Below are positions 1 through 7,099 of a DNA stretch of 12,631 bases, one piece after another. The position numbers and the translations under genes were made by a program. Position 1 is the first letter of the stretch, and every line of letters begins with the position of its first letter. The stretch is from DASXPG01 sp035559335 (GTDB lineage Bacteria > Gemmatimonadota > Gemmatimonadetes > Gemmatimonadales > JACORV01): positions 1-12,631 of the forward strand of contig DATMBH010000105.1 of assembly GCA_035559335.1 (NCBI GenBank), given 5' to 3'. A model generated the notes under the pieces. The model was not told the origin of the DNA and did not search any database. It was given only the letters and a program-made list of their open reading frames with translations.

Positions 1-327
1 GGCGGGCACGCCAACGTGATCCATGTGCCAAGCGCTCAGAAGATGGACCTCTATCTCATCGGGGATGACGAGCTGCATGCCTGGGCGATGCAGCATCGGC
101 GCAGGGAGCGCATAGCCGGGAACGATGTCTGGCTGGCGCCCGCGGAGTACGTAGTCATTCGAAAGCTCGAACGGGTCAGGATGGGCGGATCGTCCAGGCA
201 CCTGAGAGACGTGAGGGACATACTCGTCCACGCCGGTCCGGCGCTCGACCCGGCCGCGCTACGGGCAATGGTCGCAAGCCGAGGGCTCGAAGCAGCTCTC
301 GAGGCGGCACGCAACACCCCGGACTAG
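1..327 (+). CDS. Nucleotidyltransferase-fold protein, C-terminal part (5' end outside window)
   Basis: The frame is open from base 1, so the true start lies upstream and the GTG at 16 is probably internal. About 108 residues are visible. They resemble the C-terminal half of small hypothetical proteins with the minimal nucleotidyltransferase fold (AbiEii/DUF6036-like): a KMDLYL strand at 45-62 of the DNA, which would carry the third acidic residue, then a 'W-x-A-P-A-E-Y-V-V-I-R-K-L' segment and a 'GGSSRHLRDVRDIL' helix, both typical of that group. The catalytic GS motif would be off the left edge, so activity cannot be judged. The stop is one base before the hflX GTG, so the two may be co-transcribed. 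No antitoxin partner is visible, and I do not claim a toxin role. The family call rests on remembered motif patterns. Confidence 0.6.
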   Translation, partial: GGHANVIHVPSAQKMDLYLIGDDELHAWAMQHRRRERIAGNDVWLAPAEYVVIRKLERVRMGGSSRHLRDVRDILVHAGPALDPAALRAMVASRGLEAALEAARNTPD

Positions 328-328
328 C

Positions 329-1459
329 GTGAGTCCCCGCCAACTCATCACCGTCGCACCGCCTATCGAGCGCGTCCTGCTGGTGGGCGCGCCGCGCAAG
401 GGCACTCCCGAAGCGCGCGAGGTCGAGGAACATCTCGACGAACTGGCGCGCCTGGCCGACACGGCGGGCGCCGTGGTGGTGGGGCGCATCGTGCAGCTGG
501 TCGCGGCGCCGAATCCGGAGACCTGGATCGGCGCCGGAAAGGTCGAGGAGATCCGCCAGCGCATCGCTGAGTCGGGCGCAACGATGGTGATCTTCGACGA
601 GGAACTTTCGCCGCGGCAGGGCAAGCACCTGGAGGACGAGTTCAAGCTGCGCGTCATGGACCGCACCGAACTCATCCTCGACATCTTCGCGCTGCGGGCC
701 AGGAGCCGCGAGGCGCGCATGCAGGTAGAGCTGGCGCAGAGCGAGTACCTGCTGCCGCGGCTCACCCGGATGTGGGTGCACCTCTCGCGCATCAGGGGTG
801 GCATCGGTCTCAGGGGTCCGGGTGAAACTCAGCTCGAGGTGGACCGCCGCCTGATCCGCCACAAGATCACCCAGCTCAAATCGAAGCTCGAGGACGTCGC
901 CGCGCACCGGGCCAGGATGCGCGCGCGCGTGAAAGACCGCGGTGTGCGCAAGGTCGCGCTGGTGGGCTACACCAACGCGGGCAAGAGCAGCCTGCTGCGC
1001 GCGCTCACCGGCGCGAACACCCACGTCGAGGACCGCCTGTTCGCCACGCTCGACACGCTGAGCAGGGAAACGGTGCTCAACGGCACGCGGCTGCGCATCA
1101 CCGACACGGTGGGCTTCATTCGCAAGCTGCCCCACGGCCTGGTTGCCAGCTTCCGCGCCACGCTCGAGGAAGCGCTCGATGCCGATGTGCTGGTGCACGT
1201 GGTGGACGTGGCGCACCCGGCGTGGGAGGACCAGGCGCAAGTGGTGGGGGAGGTGCTCGATGAGGCGGGCAAGCGGGCAGGCGGGCAGGGGGGCATGGTG
1301 ATCATGGCGCTCAACAAGGTGGACCTGCTCGACGGGCCGGATCGCCTCGCGCTCCAGCGCTTGGCGGCCGAGCGCGGCTGGGAAGCGGTCCTGACGAGCG
1401 CGGCGACCGGCGCCGGAATCCCAGAACTGCTCGGCGCGATCGCGGCAGTCCGGGCCTGA
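329..1459 (+). CDS. hflX: GTPase HflX
   Basis: HflX is a translation-factor-class GTPase that binds the large ribosomal subunit and splits stalled 70S ribosomes under stress; it acts in the cytosol. The 376-residue protein has an N-terminal HflX domain beginning 'ERVLLVGAP', a coiled helical linker, and the family signature 'GGIGLRGPGETQLEVDRR' near residues 155-172. The G domain shows G1 GYTNAGKSS (213-221), G3 DTVGF (259-263), G4 NKVD (329-332) and a G5-like 'TSAATG'. It is shorter than the E. coli protein (about 426 residues), chiefly at the C-terminus. The start is a GTG one base after the preceding stop, with no clear Shine-Dalgarno, so coupling to the upstream gene is likely. An octamer tandem repeat codes for a Gly-rich loop just before G4. 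It runs convergent to the polysaccharide operon, with 21 bp between stops. Confidence 0.96.
   Translation: MSPRQLITVAPPIERVLLVGAPRKGTPEAREVEEHLDELARLADTAGAVVVGRIVQLVAAPNPETWIGAGKVEEIRQRIAESGATMVIFDEELSPRQGKHLEDEFKLRVMDRTELILDIFALRARSREARMQVELAQSEYLLPRLTRMWVHLSRIRGGIGLRGPGETQLEVDRRLIRHKITQLKSKLEDVAAHRARMRARVKDRGVRKVALVGYTNAGKSSLLRALTGANTHVEDRLFATLDTLSRETVLNGTRLRITDTVGFIRKLPHGLVASFRATLEEALDADVLVHVVDVAHPAWEDQAQVVGEVLDEAGKRAGGQGGMVIMALNKVDLLDGPDRLALQRLAAERGWEAVLTSAATGAGIPELLGAIAAVRA
1265..1296 (+). repeat. Four-copy 8-bp tandem repeat inside hflX
   Basis: Four adjacent octamers are visible: GCGGGCAA, GCGGGCAG, GCGGGCAG and the decayed GGGGGCAT. They encode part of the loop KRAGGQGG before the G4 motif. 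The unit is not a multiple of three, so loss or gain of one copy would shift the hflX frame. The array falls where HflX proteins vary in length, so it is probably tolerated. Confidence 0.75.
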
Positions 1460-1480
1460 ACGATACTGGCGCCTTCCGGC

Positions 1481-2791
1481 CTAAGATCGCGGACTGGCCA
1501 ATCTGGCTGCGGCGAAAAGAAGAGCGGCGTCTAGGGCCGTGCGGGCCGTCCACGCTGCGGCCGCACCAGTGATTCCATGGGATGATACAGCGAACCATAG
1601 TCCCACGGCGTAGAGCGGGAATTCGATGAGGTGGATTGCCGCGGTGACCTCCGGTCTCCCGGCTCCCTGCACAGCGGCATACGGAAGTCGCGCCAGTGCA
1701 TTCAGCACCATGCCGACTACCAGGATCTGCATCGGGCGCGTGCCATGTTCGGCGAACTCGCTTCCCAACCACAGCTGCAGGCCGGGCCGCGCCAGGGCGA
1801 TCAGCACAAGTGCCACGGGAACGAGCACCACAGCGAGAAACCACACGCCGCGGCCCAGCAGGCGTCGTGCTTCTCCGTGGTTCCCGGCCGCGGAAAGGGC
1901 GCTGAACGCAGGAAATAGGGTGGTAGCGATGGCTACCGGCAGTATGGCGAGCTGATTCACCGCATCGTATGGCGCAGTGTACCAGGCCACGGCCGTGAGC
2001 GAGACCAAGGAACCGACGACATAGCGATCCAGGTAAGTCATCAACGGGCTCAGCACATTGCTGACCGTCAGCCACCCGCCGTAGCGAAGCAGCGATCGCA
2101 GTCGCGCGGTGCTCAGCCGAATCCGCGAGCGCAGCTCCGGGATGGTTGTTAGGCAGGCGTAACCGAAGGCCGCAAGGGTTAAGAATCTGACTGCCACTGC
2201 CGCCGCAACCACTTCTGGCAACGTTCCCCCAAGGACGGCCACGCCAAGCGGCGCGAGCAGTGTCGCGATCCCGGTGGGCACGCGCACCGCATTGACAATG
2301 CCAAACCGGTGAAACGCCTCAAGCGCTCCACTGAGGGACGCCGTTACCATTACGGCCGGGAGTGCGACCGCGACCACCCTAAATGCAGCGATCACCGCCG
2401 CCTCCAGGTGTCCCTGCACTTTCAACATGTCAACTAGAACTGGCGCGAGTACCCAGAAGCAGGCAGATGCCATTGCACCAAGCAGTACCTGCACTATCAC
2501 CGCACTTCCAATGATCTCCGGCAGCTCCTGATGGGCGCCGCGACCATGAGCCTGCGATACCTGATATGTGGTGGCCCTTCCGAGCCCCAGATCGAACAGC
2601 GCGAGATAGCTGACGGCGACCCAGACGAGTTGGAAAGCCCCGAATTCCTCGGCGCCCAGTGCGTCAACCAGCAAGGGAACTACCAGGACCGCGGCCACCA
2701 GCTGCGCGGCCTGTCCGCCAAAATTGAGCAGCGTGTTCCGGGCGATGCGCTTTCCCCGCGGGTCGAATCCGCCTGTGGCCGGCGAACTCAC
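1481..2791 (-). CDS. Polysaccharide (O-antigen/capsule repeat-unit) flippase, Wzx/MATE-like
   Basis: This is a multi-spanning inner-membrane protein of the MOP/PST superfamily that flips undecaprenyl-diphosphate-linked glycan units to the periplasm. Most of the roughly 436 residues form long hydrophobic segments (I judge about 12-14 helices). The N-terminal region has the pattern usual for Wzx proteins: 'NTLLNFGGQ', then 'LVDALGAEEFGAFQLVW' and 'LFDLGLGRATT'. I chose the GTG at 2791, one base past the stop of the upstream glycosyltransferase gene (TGA-C-GTG), which suggests translational reinitiation. A longer start at 2836 (also GTG) would overlap that gene by 44 bp and add 15 polar residues. 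It is the last gene of the minus-strand operon. By eye its base composition is less GC-rich than its neighbours, as is common for flippase genes. The exact substrate cannot be read from sequence. Confidence 0.9.
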   Translation of the reverse strand: MSSPATGGFDPRGKRIARNTLLNFGGQAAQLVAAVLVVPLLVDALGAEEFGAFQLVWVAVSYLALFDLGLGRATTYQVSQAHGRGAHQELPEIIGSAVIVQVLLGAMASACFWVLAPVLVDMLKVQGHLEAAVIAAFRVVAVALPAVMVTASLSGALEAFHRFGIVNAVRVPTGIATLLAPLGVAVLGGTLPEVVAAAVAVRFLTLAAFGYACLTTIPELRSRIRLSTARLRSLLRYGGWLTVSNVLSPLMTYLDRYVVGSLVSLTAVAWYTAPYDAVNQLAILPVAIATTLFPAFSALSAAGNHGEARRLLGRGVWFLAVVLVPVALVLIALARPGLQLWLGSEFAEHGTRPMQILVVGMVLNALARLPYAAVQGAGRPEVTAAIHLIEFPLYAVGLWFAVSSHGITGAAAAWTARTALDAALLFAAARLASPRS

Positions 2792-2792
2792 G

Positions 2793-3752
2793 TCAGGCCC
2801 TGTCCACCGGCGAAGTGGCGGCGCTCCGCGTTGCACGCACCCAGTCCAGGTGATCCTTCCGTCGAGCAGCGAAATCCTGCCTTACCACACCGAGCAGCGA
2901 GGCGAAGGCAGCTTGCGCCACGGCGCCGGCGTGAAGCAGCCACCCGTAGACCACTGCGGAGCGTGCTCCATGCCGCTTGCCGACGAAGGCGCGCTTGGCG
3001 CGGGCCAGGCGCACAAGATACTCCATCGGCGTGCGCGATCGGCTCGACGAACCGCGTACGTGCATCACCACCGCCTCCGGCACCACCACGCACTTCCATC
3101 CGGCGCTGGCTGCTCTCCAACAGTAGTCAAGGTCCTCAGCATAGAACCCCAGCCGCTCGTCGAAGCCGCCCAGCGCTTCGAAGCATGCGCGCCGCGTGGC
3201 GAGAAACGCGCCGTCCACGTATGAGACGCCGAAGGTTCGCTTCCCACGCACCGCACGCCTCACCCGGCTCCAGAGCTGTTCCAGGGCGACCACTGACCCG
3301 AGCGCTTCCGGCACCGACGGCAGTGGTCCATAGCTTCGCTGCCAGGTGCCATCAGGGTACACCTGAGTCGGTCCTGCCACCCCGACGCGTGGATTGGTTC
3401 CGAACACGCGGAGCAGCGGCTCGATGCTCGAGCCCGGGATCCACTCCAGATCCGAGTTCGCCGCAATGATCACTTCCGCAGAGGTACCCGAGGCGCCTCG
3501 GTTGATACCCGACGAGTAGCTCCGATCGCGGTTCTGAACGAATCGAATTGGGAAGGTGTAAGCCCGCGGATCTACCCGGTCACGGCAATCCCCTTGATGC
3601 GGCCATCCGTTATCTACCAGCACAACCTCCGCCATCAGCCCCGCATCCGGGTGGCGCCGCAGCGAATCCAGGAGGCGCACCACCAGCTCGTGCCCACCGT
3701 ACGCCACGACGACCAGCGCCGCGGACGGAGTTCCGGGCGACCCGCTAAGCAC
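2793..3752 (-). CDS. Glycosyltransferase family 2, rhamnosyltransferase (WbbL)-like
   Basis: A cytosolic or membrane-associated GT-A enzyme that adds a sugar from a nucleotide donor to the lipid-linked repeat unit. In the 319-residue form, the N-terminal strand 'AALVVVAYGG' leads to VDNG (46-49). The segment 'NRDRSYSSGINRGA' (74-87) matches the 'N-x-G-x-x-x-G-x-N-x-G' loop of rhamnosyltransferase-like GT2s. NSD (99-101) sits where the metal-binding NxD motif is expected. The stretch at 197-213 (GFDERLGFYAEDLDYCWR region) carries the catalytic-base ED pair, and H231 follows in 'HVRGSSSR'. I chose the GTG at 3752, which overlaps the end of the GT4 gene by 8 bp. A start at 3905 would add 51 Arg/Ser-rich residues antisense-like to the overlap and is unlikely. 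Donor identity (dTDP-rhamnose or other) is inference. Confidence 0.9.
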   Translation of the reverse strand: MLSGSPGTPSAALVVVAYGGHELVVRLLDSLRRHPDAGLMAEVVLVDNGWPHQGDCRDRVDPRAYTFPIRFVQNRDRSYSSGINRGASGTSAEVIIAANSDLEWIPGSSIEPLLRVFGTNPRVGVAGPTQVYPDGTWQRSYGPLPSVPEALGSVVALEQLWSRVRRAVRGKRTFGVSYVDGAFLATRRACFEALGGFDERLGFYAEDLDYCWRAASAGWKCVVVPEAVVMHVRGSSSRSRTPMEYLVRLARAKRAFVGKRHGARSAVVYGWLLHAGAVAQAAFASLLGVVRQDFAARRKDHLDWVRATRSAATSPVDRA

Positions 3753-4986
3753 GCGCCGACTCGATTCTCGCGACCAATGCGGCGCAGACCCTTTCACTCG
3801 AGTACCGCTCCTCGAATGCACGACGCGCGTTGGCCGCTTTTCGGCGTCGGCCGGGCTCATCGCTGAGCATCTCCCGGATGGCGCGCGCAAGCGCTCTCGG
3901 CTCACGCGGGTCGTAGCTCATACCGCAGTCGAGCTGGCCGATCAAATCCCTCGCTTCTCCTTGAAGCGACGAGATCACAGGAATGCCGCCAGACAAATAC
4001 TCGAATAACTTGTTAGGTAAGCCCTGGGGCGCTCCGGCCCGATACGCAGCCACGCCAATCGCGGCGCTCTGCAACATCACGGCCAGCGCGGCCGGCTCCA
4101 GCCATCCGGTGAATACCACGTTCTCGAGTCCCGCTGCGGCTCGCCGGTAGGCCTCGGAGTCCTCGCCGTCACCGCTGATCACGATTTGCACGTCCTCCGG
4201 TCCGGCGTCGGCCAGCATCCGCCCGGCCTCGAGCAACGGGAACAGATCGTAGGTGCGGCCGAAACTGCCCACAAACCAGACCAGCCGGCGTTCGAATCTC
4301 ACCCCGCCAGCCTTGAGGCGCTCCCGGGCGGCTGCAACCGCGGTAGGCGAGACCCGGAGGCGAGGATACCCCAGTGGGACTACTCCGTCGTGGCGTGATT
4401 CGGTTCGACCAGCGAGCCTCAGGGCCCAATCCAGGTAGCCGCGCGAAATGCCGATGATCCCCGTGCAGTCGCGCAGCGCAGCCCGGGCTTCACGGTAAAG
4501 CGGCATGAGGGCAATGCGAGCCAGGGGCCGGAGCGGGGTCGCCACAGCCTCCGCCAGCACATCAGGCCACAGGTCCCTAACATCAATGAGAACCGGAATG
4601 CCGTGACTGCTTCCCCAGGCCGACGCCGCGCGCGCCAGCTCGATCGTCGGCAGCGAGCAGAGGATCACGTCCGGCGCACGGACGGTCTCGCGCTGCACTC
4701 TGAAATCACGGGCCAGCTGTCTGTGGTTGACGAGTCGCGCCAGCGAGACGTTGCGCCGATACAGCACGCCCCTCAGAAAACGCAGTTCCACGCCGTTGTC
4801 CAGGACAACGGGCCTCGCGTTTCCCGGAAAGTACTGCTTCGCGTAGTGGTCCACGTGCGACGTCCACCACGTAACCTGATGGCCGCGCTGCACCAGCTCG
4901 TCCGCGAGAAGTCCCGTTCGAAGCAGTCGAGGCGTTCTGCCGGGAAGCGGCAGAGGTTCACCAACCGTGATCAGCCACACACGCAT
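3745..4986 (-). CDS. Glycosyltransferase family 4 (WbuB-like)
   Basis: A retaining GT-B fold glycosyltransferase of about 413 residues that extends the glycan on its lipid carrier. The N-terminal Rossmann-like domain begins 'MRVWLITVGEPLPLPG' and includes a donor-independent 'RTGLLADELVQRGHQVTWW' helix-strand typical of GT4 acceptors. DVRDLWPD (135-142) is a hallmark of the WbuB/fucosaminyl-type GT4 group. The C-terminal domain has 'FVGSFGRTYDL', 'ISGDGEDS', 'NVVFTGWL' and the donor-binding 'LPNKLFEYLSGGIPVISS' with E329. The first Glu of the classical E-x7-E motif is Gln321 here, as in other 'PNK-x-x-EY' relatives. The start is an ATG, 14 bp after the upstream methyltransferase stop. The downstream GT2 gene overlaps its end by 8 bp, implying one transcript. 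The sugar donor cannot be assigned. Confidence 0.92.
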   Translation of the reverse strand: MRVWLITVGEPLPLPGRTPRLLRTGLLADELVQRGHQVTWWTSHVDHYAKQYFPGNARPVVLDNGVELRFLRGVLYRRNVSLARLVNHRQLARDFRVQRETVRAPDVILCSLPTIELARAASAWGSSHGIPVLIDVRDLWPDVLAEAVATPLRPLARIALMPLYREARAALRDCTGIIGISRGYLDWALRLAGRTESRHDGVVPLGYPRLRVSPTAVAAARERLKAGGVRFERRLVWFVGSFGRTYDLFPLLEAGRMLADAGPEDVQIVISGDGEDSEAYRRAAAGLENVVFTGWLEPAALAVMLQSAAIGVAAYRAGAPQGLPNKLFEYLSGGIPVISSLQGEARDLIGQLDCGMSYDPREPRALARAIREMLSDEPGRRRKAANARRAFEERYSSERVCAALVARIESARA

Positions 4987-5000
4987 ACGATGCCCGGTCG

Positions 5001-5798
5001 TCAGACCGGTGGTTTCACGGCGGTTACGTACAGGACTTTAAAGGATGTGACTGGTCCCGTACCGATTGGCGCCCGCTGCGCAACTGGCGCAAAGCCCTCG
5101 GGCAACTCGGCCGGCACCTCGATGAGCTTGCCGTACACCAGCCGCTTCAGCCTGGCCCGTCCGCGAAGCGTGCGGGGCACCAAGTGCAGAGCCTCCAGAA
5201 CAGTCCGAGCCAGCCTGAGCGCCAGCCCTTTGAGCTGCGCAACCACACCAGTGGCCGGCGGCTCAACCGGAAAAGCCCCCTCCACGCTCACCACGAAGCC
5301 GCGGCGTTCCAGTTCCGACCGGAACTCGGCCGCCGTGTGGTAGTGAGTGCTGTGGGGGCTGGTGATGAAGTCCGGACGTTCCGGGTTCGCGTTCACGAAC
5401 AGGACCGTACCGCCTGGCGCGACGATCCGCGTGAGCTCGTCGAACGCCGAGGTCATGCGAGGCACATAATAGCTGGCCTCAAAGAACAGCACTACGTCAA
5501 AGCTCGCTTCCCGAAATGGGAGGTCCTCGGCCGTCATTCTCACCAGGCGTTGGAGATCGCCGTAGTGAGCCCTTCCCGACCTAAGCAGGGCCATGGAGTA
5601 ATCGCCGCCAACGACCAGCTTCGCGCTGCGTGACAGGAGCGCCAATCCCTGCCCGGCACCACAGCCGATCTCCAGCACCCGCTTCCCGCGAGCGAGCTCG
5701 GCGCCGGCTGCGTAGCGGGTGTACATCATCTCGGCTCCCTCGGCCGACAACGGGATGCCAGTGGTCTCGGTGAGGTCTTCGAATCGGGGCGATTTCAC
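5001..5798 (-). CDS. Class I SAM-dependent methyltransferase
   Basis: A Rossmann-fold methyltransferase, probably acting on a sugar hydroxyl, amino or carboxyl group of the surface glycan or its precursor. Motif I VLEIGCGAGQG is at about residues 41-51 of the 265-residue form, with the ribose-binding acid in 'GGDYS' and the post-motif 'TAEDLPF...FDVV' of the Methyltransf_11 group. The C-terminal third has a hydrophobic patch and basic residues but no clear membrane helix. I chose the GTG at 5798 because the conserved-looking protein begins 'KSPRFEDLTETTG'. The ATG at 5846 would add 16 Arg-rich residues. Neither start has a Shine-Dalgarno. It is the first gene of the minus-strand operon, divergent from the aminotransferase. 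The substrate is not deducible. Confidence 0.88.
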   Translation of the reverse strand: MKSPRFEDLTETTGIPLSAEGAEMMYTRYAAGAELARGKRVLEIGCGAGQGLALLSRSAKLVVGGDYSMALLRSGRAHYGDLQRLVRMTAEDLPFREASFDVVLFFEASYYVPRMTSAFDELTRIVAPGGTVLFVNANPERPDFITSPHSTHYHTAAEFRSELERRGFVVSVEGAFPVEPPATGVVAQLKGLALRLARTVLEALHLVPRTLRGRARLKRLVYGKLIEVPAELPEGFAPVAQRAPIGTGPVTSFKVLYVTAVKPPV

Positions 5799-5850
5799 GG
5801 GGCTGATATGTAAGCGCCCCCGGCGCGCGCGGCAACGTGCTGCCATCGGC

Positions 5851-5879
5851 TTGAGCCAGCGGCCGAGACGTGGTTAAAT
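5851..5879 (+). promoter_or_regulatory. Candidate sigma70-type promoter for the aminotransferase operon
   Basis: TTGAGC (5851-5856) and TTAAAT (5874-5879) are separated by exactly 17 bp. Each matches the consensus hexamer at four of six bases. The pair falls in the only A/T-rich spot of the divergent region. Transcription would start near 5886 and leave a leader of about 80 nt before the TTG at 5966. The sequence supports this moderately; housekeeping promoters in high-GC phyla often diverge from consensus. Confidence 0.4.
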
Positions 5880-5891
5880 TGCTAGGCTCGC

Positions 5892-5926
5892 GCGGTTAGC
5901 AGGCGCAATCGTTACCGCAAGGTGAC
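5892..5926 (+). promoter_or_regulatory. Two mutually exclusive leader hairpins
   Basis: Stem D pairs GCGGT (5892-5896) with ACCGC (5914-5918). Stem A pairs GTTACC (5911-5916) with GGTGAC (5921-5926), including one G-U wobble, around a GCAA tetraloop of the stable GNRA type. D and A share bases 5914-5916, so only one can form. A also uses 5922-5926, which belong to the palindrome. The stems are short, so this is a possible leader switch rather than an established one. Confidence 0.3.
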
Positions 5927-5936
5927 GTCCGTCACA
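5921..5936. promoter_or_regulatory. CRP/FNR-type palindromic operator candidate
   Basis: GGTGA-CGTCCG-TCACA matches the CRP consensus TGTGA-N6-TCACA at nine of ten defined bases. The core GTGACG-TC-CGTCAC is a perfect inverted repeat. It lies about 35-50 bp after the predicted transcription start of the plus-strand operon, so a bound regulator would more likely repress that operon. For the divergent operon it lies upstream and could activate. In RNA it could also fold as a five-pair stem with a GTCC loop. Confidence 0.45.
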
Positions 5937-5943
5937 AGAGTCC

Positions 5944-5956
5944 CCTCTTCAAGAGG
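5944..5956 (+). promoter_or_regulatory. Shine-Dalgarno (AAGAGG) held inside a small hairpin
   Basis: AAGAGG (5951-5956) is the best ribosome-binding site in the window and sits nine bases before the TTG start at 5966, which it supports. AGAGG also pairs with CCTCT (5944-5948) across a TCA loop to form a five-pair hairpin, so the site can mask itself. Together with the weak TTG start this predicts restrained or regulated translation of the first gene of the operon. Confidence 0.5.
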
Positions 5957-5965
5957 CGAAACGAG

Positions 5966-7099
5966 TTGACTACCTCGGCAACGCGTAACCAAATCCCGTT
6001 CTTCCGCTACCCGCACCTTTTCAACCAGTACCGCGACGAGATCCTGGCGGCGCTGGTGGACGTGATGGATCGCGGGGCATACATCCTCCAGAAAGACCTC
6101 GCGGAGTTCGAGGCGGCCATTGAGCGCTACATCGGCGTCAAGCACGCCTGGGGTGTGGCCAATGGCACCGATGGTCTCATCCTTGCGCTGCGCGCGGCCG
6201 GAGTAGAGCCGGGCAGCGAAGTGATCGTACCATCGCACACCTACGTGGCCTCGGCAGCGTCCATACACTTCGTCGGAGCTACGCCGGTCCTGGTTGACTG
6301 CCAGGACGACCACATGATCAGCCCTGCGGCAGTGGAGAGCGCCATCGGGCCCAGGACCACTGCCATCATGCCGATCCAGCTCAACGGCCGCACCGCCGCC
6401 ATGGACGAGCTGCAGCGCATCGCCGACAAGCACGGATTGGTCATCGTCGAAGATGCGGCCCAGGGACTCGGCTCGAAGTACAAGGGAAGGCCCGCCGGAA
6501 CCTTCGGTGCGGCGGCCGAGTTCAGCCTCTATCCAGCGAAGGTCCTGGGTTGCTTCGGCGACGGCGGCATCGTCACTACCAACGACGATGAAGTAGCGCG
6601 GAAGCTGATGCTGCTCAGGGACCATGGGCGCAACGAGGATGGTCTGGTCGTCACCTGGGGGCTCAACTCGCGCCTCGACAACCTCCAGGCGGCGATTCTG
6701 AACGTGCGGTTGAAACACTTCCCCGCCGAGATCGAACGGCGGCGCCAACTGGCCCGGCTGTATCGCGAAGGACTGGGGGACGTGCCGGAACTGCTGCTCC
6801 CGCCCGGCCCCGACAACGATCCGGACCACTTCGACGTCTATCAGAACTACGAGATCGAGGCCGAGCGCCGCGACGATCTGCGCCGCCACCTCGAGCAGGA
6901 TGGCGTGCGCACCATAATCCAGTGGGCCGGCACACCGGTACACGGTTTCGGCCTCCCCGGCGTGCGCGTTACAGACCTGCCGCGGACCCGCTTGCTTTTC
7001 GAGCGCTGCTTCTTGCTCCCGATGAACACGTCTCTGACCGACGACGAAGTTCACTACATCTGTGACAGCATTCGGCGTTTCTATGGGCGCCCCGTCTGA
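5966..7099 (+). CDS. DegT/DnrJ/EryC1/StrS family sugar aminotransferase
   Basis: A PLP enzyme that transfers an amino group, usually from glutamate, to a nucleotide-linked keto-sugar, giving an amino sugar for the glycan. The 377 residues cover the full fold I aminotransferase length. NGTDG (66-70) contacts PLP phosphate. D163 in 'VEDAAQGLG' should bind the pyridine nitrogen. K192 in 'LYPAKVLGCFGDGG' is the Schiff-base lysine, so this is an aminotransferase and not a ColD-type dehydratase, in which that lysine is His. 'LNSRLDNLQAAI' is the usual dimer-interface motif. The start is TTG at 5966, chosen for the well-spaced AAGAGG and because the protein begins at the family's normal 'IPFFRYP' N-terminus. 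It opens the plus-strand operon, and its end overlaps the E1 alpha gene by 17 bp. The specific sugar (3- or 4-amino) cannot be told. Confidence 0.93.
   Translation: MTTSATRNQIPFFRYPHLFNQYRDEILAALVDVMDRGAYILQKDLAEFEAAIERYIGVKHAWGVANGTDGLILALRAAGVEPGSEVIVPSHTYVASAASIHFVGATPVLVDCQDDHMISPAAVESAIGPRTTAIMPIQLNGRTAAMDELQRIADKHGLVIVEDAAQGLGSKYKGRPAGTFGAAAEFSLYPAKVLGCFGDGGIVTTNDDEVARKLMLLRDHGRNEDGLVVTWGLNSRLDNLQAAILNVRLKHFPAEIERRRQLARLYREGLGDVPELLLPPGPDNDPDHFDVYQNYEIEAERRDDLRRHLEQDGVRTIIQWAGTPVHGFGLPGVRVTDLPRTRLLFERCFLLPMNTSLTDDEVHYICDSIRRFYGRPV

Larger units (their letters stand above)
5799..5965. promoter_or_regulatory. Divergent intergenic control region
   Basis: This 167-bp stretch separates the start codons of the two main polysaccharide operons and must hold at least the promoter of the plus-strand one. 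It is visibly richer in A/T around 5871-5880 than the genes. It contains the promoter, palindrome and hairpins listed separately. If the methyltransferase starts at 5846, its first 48 bp are coding. For the minus strand the best pair I find is TTGCCG (5835-5830), 17 bp, TACATA (5812-5807), which is weak. Confidence 0.6.

Noticed and set aside
176..1240. Minus-strand open frame of about 350 codons opposite hflX
   Set aside because: The translation is His/Arg/Ala-rich without motifs, and hflX on the other strand is unambiguous.
1438..1492. Direct repeat GATCGCGG (1438-1445 and 1485-1492) and a CAGTCC/GGACTG inverted pair around the hflX stop, as a possible terminator or attachment site
   Set aside because: The repeats are short and GC-rich, the inverted arms are about 40 bp apart with no T-run, and no integrase or tRNA is near. 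Chance is likely.
2531..3469. Plus-strand open frame of about 310 codons across the GT2/flippase junction
   Set aside because: It spans two real opposite-strand genes and has Arg/Pro-rich low-complexity content with no recognisable domain.
3753..3905. N-terminal extension of the GT2 gene up to 3905
   Set aside because: It lies inside the GT4 coding region, is rich in Arg and Ser, and precedes the normal family N-terminus.
5966..7099. Reading the DegT-family protein as a 3-dehydratase (ColD/E1 type)
   Set aside because: The PLP lysine is present (K192); the dehydratases carry His at that place.
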